Shown piece by piece: positions 63,756 to 64,000 of a stretch of DNA of 64,000 bases; position 1 is the first letter of the stretch; each line of letters begins with the position of its first letter. The notes under the pieces were generated by a model. That model made no database searches and was not told the DNA's origin. It was given only the letters and a program-made list of their open reading frames with translations. The translations under genes and the position numbers were made by a program. Source of the stretch: Roseomonas sp. Lineage in GTDB: Bacteria; Pseudomonadota; Alphaproteobacteria; Acetobacterales; Acetobacteraceae. The DNA is taken from assembly GCA_020249865.1 (NCBI GenBank), contig JADCEV010000057.1, forward strand, positions 1 through 64,000, read 5' to 3'.

Positions 63756-64000
63756 TCAACCATTATCGGCAAGCCCGGCGAAGCGGCGCACAACATTTTC
63801 CGTCAGCCGACTGATCGGCCCTTCAAACCCCTGGCGCCAGAGGCTCCCGCAATAGGTAATGGAACCAACCGCGAACACCGCTCCGCCGCCCGGTGTTTCG
63901 AAATAAATGATCTCACCGCGTTTCAGCGCCTGCGCCTTTTCGCCATTCACCGTATTGACGTGGGAGAGCAATTCTTCCGGCACCGCGACAAAGGAAGCGG
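63756..64000 (-). CDS. N,N-dimethylformamidase large-subunit-like protein, C-terminal end (partial)
   Basis: The frame is open to the window edge, so only the last 80 residues are visible. The end reads FETPGGGAVFAVGSITYCG followed by SRLTENVVRRF, which I associate with the C-terminal domain of N,N-dimethylformamidase large-subunit-like proteins. The GTG at 63983 need not be a start. It lies 54 bases upstream of the binding-protein gene on the same strand, probably in the same transcript. The call is provisional because the catalytic part is off the window. Confidence 0.6.
   Translation of the reverse strand, partial: ASFVAVPEELLSHVNTVNGEKAQALKRGEIIYFETPGGGAVFAVGSITYCGSLWRQGFEGPISRLTENVVRRFAGLADNG

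Noticed and set aside
1-64000. CRISPR arrays, prophage, insertion sequences, tRNA or rRNA genes
   Set aside because: No regularly spaced repeats, integrase, transposase or capsid genes, and no recognisable tRNA or rRNA sequence on either strand by reading.

Overview
The window looks like a chromosomal segment from a GC-rich alphaproteobacterium, most likely Rhodospirillales/Acetobacteraceae (Roseomonas-like). This rests on a circularly permuted two-piece tmRNA gene, an alpha-type SspB, an HdaA-type DnaA homologue, a short aa3-oxidase subunit IV, ThyX, and tightly overlapping gene chains. The genus is inference. I see no tRNA, rRNA, CRISPR array, insertion sequence or prophage. The sequence is densely coding on both strands.

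Layout. 1-6363 holds the end of an MFS exporter and a large thioester alpha-2-macroglobulin. 6360-7224 holds sspB and, just upstream on the same strand, the permuted ssrA gene with its promoter. 7201-8238 is a small AT-richer islet with one orphan gene. 8239-18371 is a mosaic: M20 amidohydrolase, thyX, a small membrane protein, a metallo-beta-lactamase-fold protein, an NMT1-type binding protein, an AraC regulator, a patatin, an AI-2E-family protein and an alpha/beta hydrolase. 18407-22542 is an RND efflux pair facing a second AraC regulator. 24040-26570 holds a DUF1269 protein, a patatin lipoprotein and an RMD1-family protein.

26759-34248 is a same-strand uptake cassette: M20 dipeptidase, AbgT transporter, SLC13 permease, LpxR-like outer-membrane protein, DcaP-type porin. 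34531-40032 (minus strand) is MarC, peptidase T-like, OmpR-type regulator, histidine kinase and Do protease, a plausible envelope-stress unit. 40241-40606 holds a tiny lipoprotein with a good sigma70-type promoter and a 3' region tiled by perfect inverted repeats. An L,D-transpeptidase follows. 42289-49135 is one overlapping operon: DUF2066, CDP-alcohol phosphatidyltransferase, AI-2E-family, hdaA, ppk, ppx. purM-purN and the oxidase subunit face away from it. 51190-54002 is ftsE-ftsX-ydcF-plsC. 54996-57227 holds a pseudo-receiver regulator and an HpaI-type aldolase. 57271-64000 (minus strand) is a peptide-type ABC transporter operon flanked by an aspartoacylase-family deacylase and the end of an N,N-dimethylformamidase-like gene.

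The strongest unexplained signals are: a structured repeat family (22540, 34293, 42170) lying only between convergent genes, with compensatory stem changes and a conserved GTGAAC-duplicated loop; the run of perfect inverted repeats behind the tiny lipoprotein; the linkage of ssrA to the gene for the adaptor that reads its tag; and an OmpR-type regulator that has lost its phosphorylation residues.
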